Shown here: piece by piece, positions 61,357-64,000 of the stretch
Layout: each line of letters starts with the position of its first letter
Numbering within the stretch: the first letter of the stretch is position 1
DNA from: Ferrovaceae bacterium
GTDB taxonomy: Bacteria > Pseudomonadota > Gammaproteobacteria > Burkholderiales > Ferrovaceae
Assembly: GCA_027311025.1 (NCBI GenBank)
Contig: DAICZS010000003.1
Location: 42,624-106,623, forward strand
Length of the DNA stretch: 64,000 nt
Reading direction: 5' to 3'
Made by a program: the position numbers and the translations under genes
Notes under the pieces: model-generated
Told to the model about the DNA's origin: nothing
Databases searched by the model: none
What the model saw: the letters and a program-made list of their open reading frames with translations, nothing else

Positions 61357-62624
61357 TCCACGGCAAGGTGGGCGAGCGCGCGGGCCCCCAGGGGCAATGC
61401 GCTCTCGTCCACGCAAAAATGCGCCGAGTGGTTGGGCGCCACCTGATCCCTCGGGGTATTCCGGGGCGTGATGCCGAGAAAGAAAAACAACCCCGGGATC
61501 CTTTCCTGGAAACTGGAAAAATCTTCCGATCCCGTCAGCTTGCGCGCCGTCAGCAACCGCCCCGGTCCGGCCACACGCGCCAGTGTTGGGGCCATGGCCC
61601 GCGTGAGCGCGGTGTGGTTGGTAGTGACGGCATATCCCCGTTCGATGTGCACGTGCGCCCGGGCGCCGGCACTCTCGGCAATTTTTTCTGCAGTGGTGGT
61701 GACACGCCGGGCGATGTCGCGGCGCATGGATTCGTCGAAAGTGCGGATGGTTCCCAGCAGCTCCACGCGTTCGGGAATGATGTTGTCGCGCACGCCGCCC
61801 TGGATGCTGCCCACGGTGAGGATGGAGGGTTCGTGCGTGACGTCCAGCTGACGGCTCTGGATGGTCTGCAGGCCCAGCACCACCTGGGAGGCCACCACGA
61901 TGGGGTCCACGCCATACCAGGGCATGGCGCCATGCGTCTGGCGCCCTTCGATGATGATGCGCAGGGTGTCTGAACTGGCCATGGCAGGCCCTTCACGATA
62001 GCTCAGCGTGCCGCTTTCCATGCCGGCAAAGACGTGCAGTCCAAAAATGACTTCAGGGCGCGGATGGTCCAGGACGCCTTCACGGATCATCAACTCGGCG
62101 CCCCCTTCCTCGCCGCGGGGCGGGCTTTCCTCGGCGGGCTGGAAAATGAATTTGAAGGTGCCGGGCAGCGATTCGCGGCAGCCCGCCAGCACCTGGGCCA
62201 CGGTCATCAGGATGGCCGTGTGGCAGTCATGGCCGCAGGCATGCATGACGCCTACTTCGCGCCCTTCAAACATGGCAGTCACACTCGAGGCAAAGGGCAG
62301 GTCCACGGCTTCCGTGATGGGCAGGGCATCCATGTCGGCACGCAGGGCCACCACGGGTCCGGGTTGTCCGCCTTTGAGCAGACCCACCACGCCGGTATGG
62401 GCTACACCGGTTTGTACTTCAAGTCCCAGGGATTGCAGATGATGGGCCACCAGGGCTGCCGTACGGAATTCGCGGTTGGACAGTTCGGGGTGGCGATGCA
62501 GGTCGCGCCGCCAATGGATCAACTGGTCGCGCAGCCGTTCGTTGTGCTGGTCGATGTGCTCATGCAACTGATGAAGGGCCATGCGCATCACGGTAACAAT
62601 TCCTGCATTGGGCGTGTCAGCCAT
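61254..62624 (-). CDS. M20-family amidohydrolase (hippurate hydrolase-like)
   Basis: [58 protein letters not shown]; start could also be 62588 or 62582. Confidence 0.94.
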   Translation of the reverse strand: MADTPNAGIVTVMRMALHQLHEHIDQHNERLRDQLIHWRRDLHRHPELSNREFRTAALVAHHLQSLGLEVQTGVAHTGVVGLLKGGQPGPVVALRADMDALPITEAVDLPFASSVTAMFEGREVGVMHACGHDCHTAILMTVAQVLAGCRESLPGTFKFIFQPAEESPPRGEEGGAELMIREGVLDHPRPEVIFGLHVFAGMESGTLSYREGPAMASSDTLRIIIEGRQTHGAMPWYGVDPIVVASQVVLGLQTIQSRQLDVTHEPSILTVGSIQGGVRDNIIPERVELLGTIRTFDESMRRDIARRVTTTAEKIAESAGARAHVHIERGYAVTTNHTALTRAMAPTLARVAGPGRLLTARKLTGSEDFSSFQERIPGLFFFLGITPRNTPRDQVAPNHSAHFCVDESALPLGARALAHLAVDYCFARNNQVPMTESGLSDMDSIPSSISQRARSG

Positions 62625-62630
62625 TATAAT
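62625..62630 (+). promoter_or_regulatory. Candidate -10 box (TATAAT) for the GarR-like gene
   Basis: Exact TATAAT only 7 nt before ATG 62638; no good -35 seen. Confidence 0.45.
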
Positions 62631-62637
62631 CTACGCC

Positions 62638-63519
62638 ATGAGCACTCGAATTGCACTGTTGGGCACTGGACTGATGGGGGCCCCCATGGGGCAACGCCTG
62701 CTTGCGGCAGGTTTTCCCCTCACCGTGTGGAACCGCAGCCCCGAAAAAACCGCCGAACTGGTGCAGCAAGGTGCGCGCCTGGGTGCTTCGGCAAGCGCCG
62801 CTGTGCGTGATGCGGATTTCGTGATCACCATGCTGGCCAACGGGCCGGCAGTGACGGAAGTCCTGAGCCTCGGGGGGGTGGCCGATGCCATGGCACCCAA
62901 GGCCCTGTTCATCGACATGAGCTCCGTTCCGCCGGATACGGCGCGACGCCATGCCGCCCTGCTGGCTGCGCGGGGCGTTGCCGCGCTCGATGCCCCCGTC
63001 TCGGGTGGCGTGGTGGGCGCTGCGGCTGGTACGCTGGCCATCATGGCCGGGGGTGAACTCGACGCCTTCGTGCAGGCCTTGTCGGTGTTCAAGGCGCTGG
63101 GGCGCGCCACCCGGGTTGGCCCTGCCGGGGCCGGTGCCCTGGCCAAACTGGCGAACCAGATGATCGTAGGCCTGACCATCGGTGCCGTGGCTGAGGCCCT
63201 GCTGCTGGCTGAAGCCGGCGGCGCCAATCCGGCGGCGGTGCGTGAAGCCATCCGTGGGGGGTTTGCCGAAAGCAGGGTGTTGGAGATGCACGGTGCGCGC
63301 ATGCTGATGCGAGATTTTTCACCGGGGGCGCATGCCACGACGCAGCTCAAGGACCTGGCCTCAGCGTTGCAAGCGGCGGCCGAGGTGGGGCTGGATCTTC
63401 CCCTGACCCGCGAAGCCCACGACCTCTACCAGACTTTCGTGCGTGAAGGCGGCGCCGACCTCGACCACAGTGCGCTGTTGCTGGCCCTGGAGCGGCGCAA
63501 CGCGCACAACCGCCGGTAG
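62638..63519 (+). CDS. NAD(P)-dependent oxidoreductase, 3-hydroxyisobutyrate dehydrogenase/GarR-like
   Basis: IALLGTGLMGAPMGQRLLAAG; DAPVSGGVVGAAAGTLAIMAGG; start set at ATG 62638. Confidence 0.93.
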   Translation: MSTRIALLGTGLMGAPMGQRLLAAGFPLTVWNRSPEKTAELVQQGARLGASASAAVRDADFVITMLANGPAVTEVLSLGGVADAMAPKALFIDMSSVPPDTARRHAALLAARGVAALDAPVSGGVVGAAAGTLAIMAGGELDAFVQALSVFKALGRATRVGPAGAGALAKLANQMIVGLTIGAVAEALLLAEAGGANPAAVREAIRGGFAESRVLEMHGARMLMRDFSPGAHATTQLKDLASALQAAAEVGLDLPLTREAHDLYQTFVREGGADLDHSALLLALERRNAHNRR

Positions 63520-64000
63520 TCAGCTTTTGCTGGTGCGTGTGCCCTTGCTGCGGCGGCCCAGCGTGGGTGGGGCCACCTTGAAGCGCGTGAAGGCCTCGAT
63601 CAGCTGCGATCCTTGTTCCAGCAAAAACCCCTTGAAGGCCTGGGCCACCGGAGGCAACTGCTTGTCCTTGCGGTGCACCACATACCAGTTCAACATGGCC
63701 GGAAAATTCTCCACGTCCAGGATCACGAGGTTGCCTACCTGCAGCTCAAGGTTGATGTTGTAGGCCGAGAGGAAGGCCAGGCCCATGCCAGCCATCACGG
63801 CCTGCTTGATGGTTTCCGTGCTGCGAATCTCGAGCGCCACCTGGAGCTTGTCAAGCTCTTCTCCGAACACGTCCTGCATGGAATTCCAGGTGTCCGAACC
63901 CAGCTCGCGGGTAATGAACGGTTGCCGCAGTAATTCACTGCGTGGAATCCGTTTTTGCTGGGCGAGGGGGTGGTCAGGACGGGCCACGATGACGTAGGGG
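63520..64000 (-). CDS. LysR-family transcriptional regulator, substrate-binding domain (N-terminus beyond window)
   Basis: ETIKQAVMAGMGLAFLSAYNINLELQVGNLVILDV...WYVVHRKDKQLPPVAQAFKGFL; resembles CbbR-type C-termini; frame open to window end. Confidence 0.85.
   Translation of the reverse strand, partial: PYVIVARPDHPLAQQKRIPRSELLRQPFITRELGSDTWNSMQDVFGEELDKLQVALEIRSTETIKQAVMAGMGLAFLSAYNINLELQVGNLVILDVENFPAMLNWYVVHRKDKQLPPVAQAFKGFLLEQGSQLIEAFTRFKVAPPTLGRRSKGTRTSKS

Overview
This 64 kb window is almost entirely protein-coding core genome from a GC-rich proteobacterium. Gene order and protein similarity recognised by eye suggest Betaproteobacteria (inference). I see no CRISPR array, phage, transposase, rRNA or tRNA gene, and no obvious genomic island. 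Recognisable blocks, left to right: murB(partial)-ftsQ-ftsA-ftsZ-lpxC; a DUF721/DciA-like gene divergent from secA-argJ-DUF815 ATPase-Nudix/ThiE fusion; LpxL-type acyltransferase and ygfZ facing ygfX-like/purL; yciB-bolA-parvulin-glnE (minus strand); PHP phosphoesterase-trpS-scpA-scpB-rluB; queF-dapC-dapD-NRDE-dapE-prmB (minus strand); smc-zipA-ligA-galU-def; glnD and map (minus strand); rpsB-tsf-pyrH-frr-uppS-cdsA-dxr-rseP-bamA-skp-lpxD-fabZ-lpxA-lpxB-rnhB-trmH/spoU; ppsR divergent from ppsA; an M20 amidohydrolase; a GarR/HIBADH-like oxidoreductase; and a partial LysR regulator. I found no convincing new multi-gene system. The most interesting signals are non-coding or architectural: a strongly structured rpsB 5' leader, dyads in two divergent promoter regions (one with a consensus DnaA box), near-leaderless starts, convergent genes whose stop codons share one palindromic tetramer or overlap further, and a convergent overlap that appears to have given an M20 peptidase a new C-terminal tail. 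All identifications come from reading the sequence; no database search was run.
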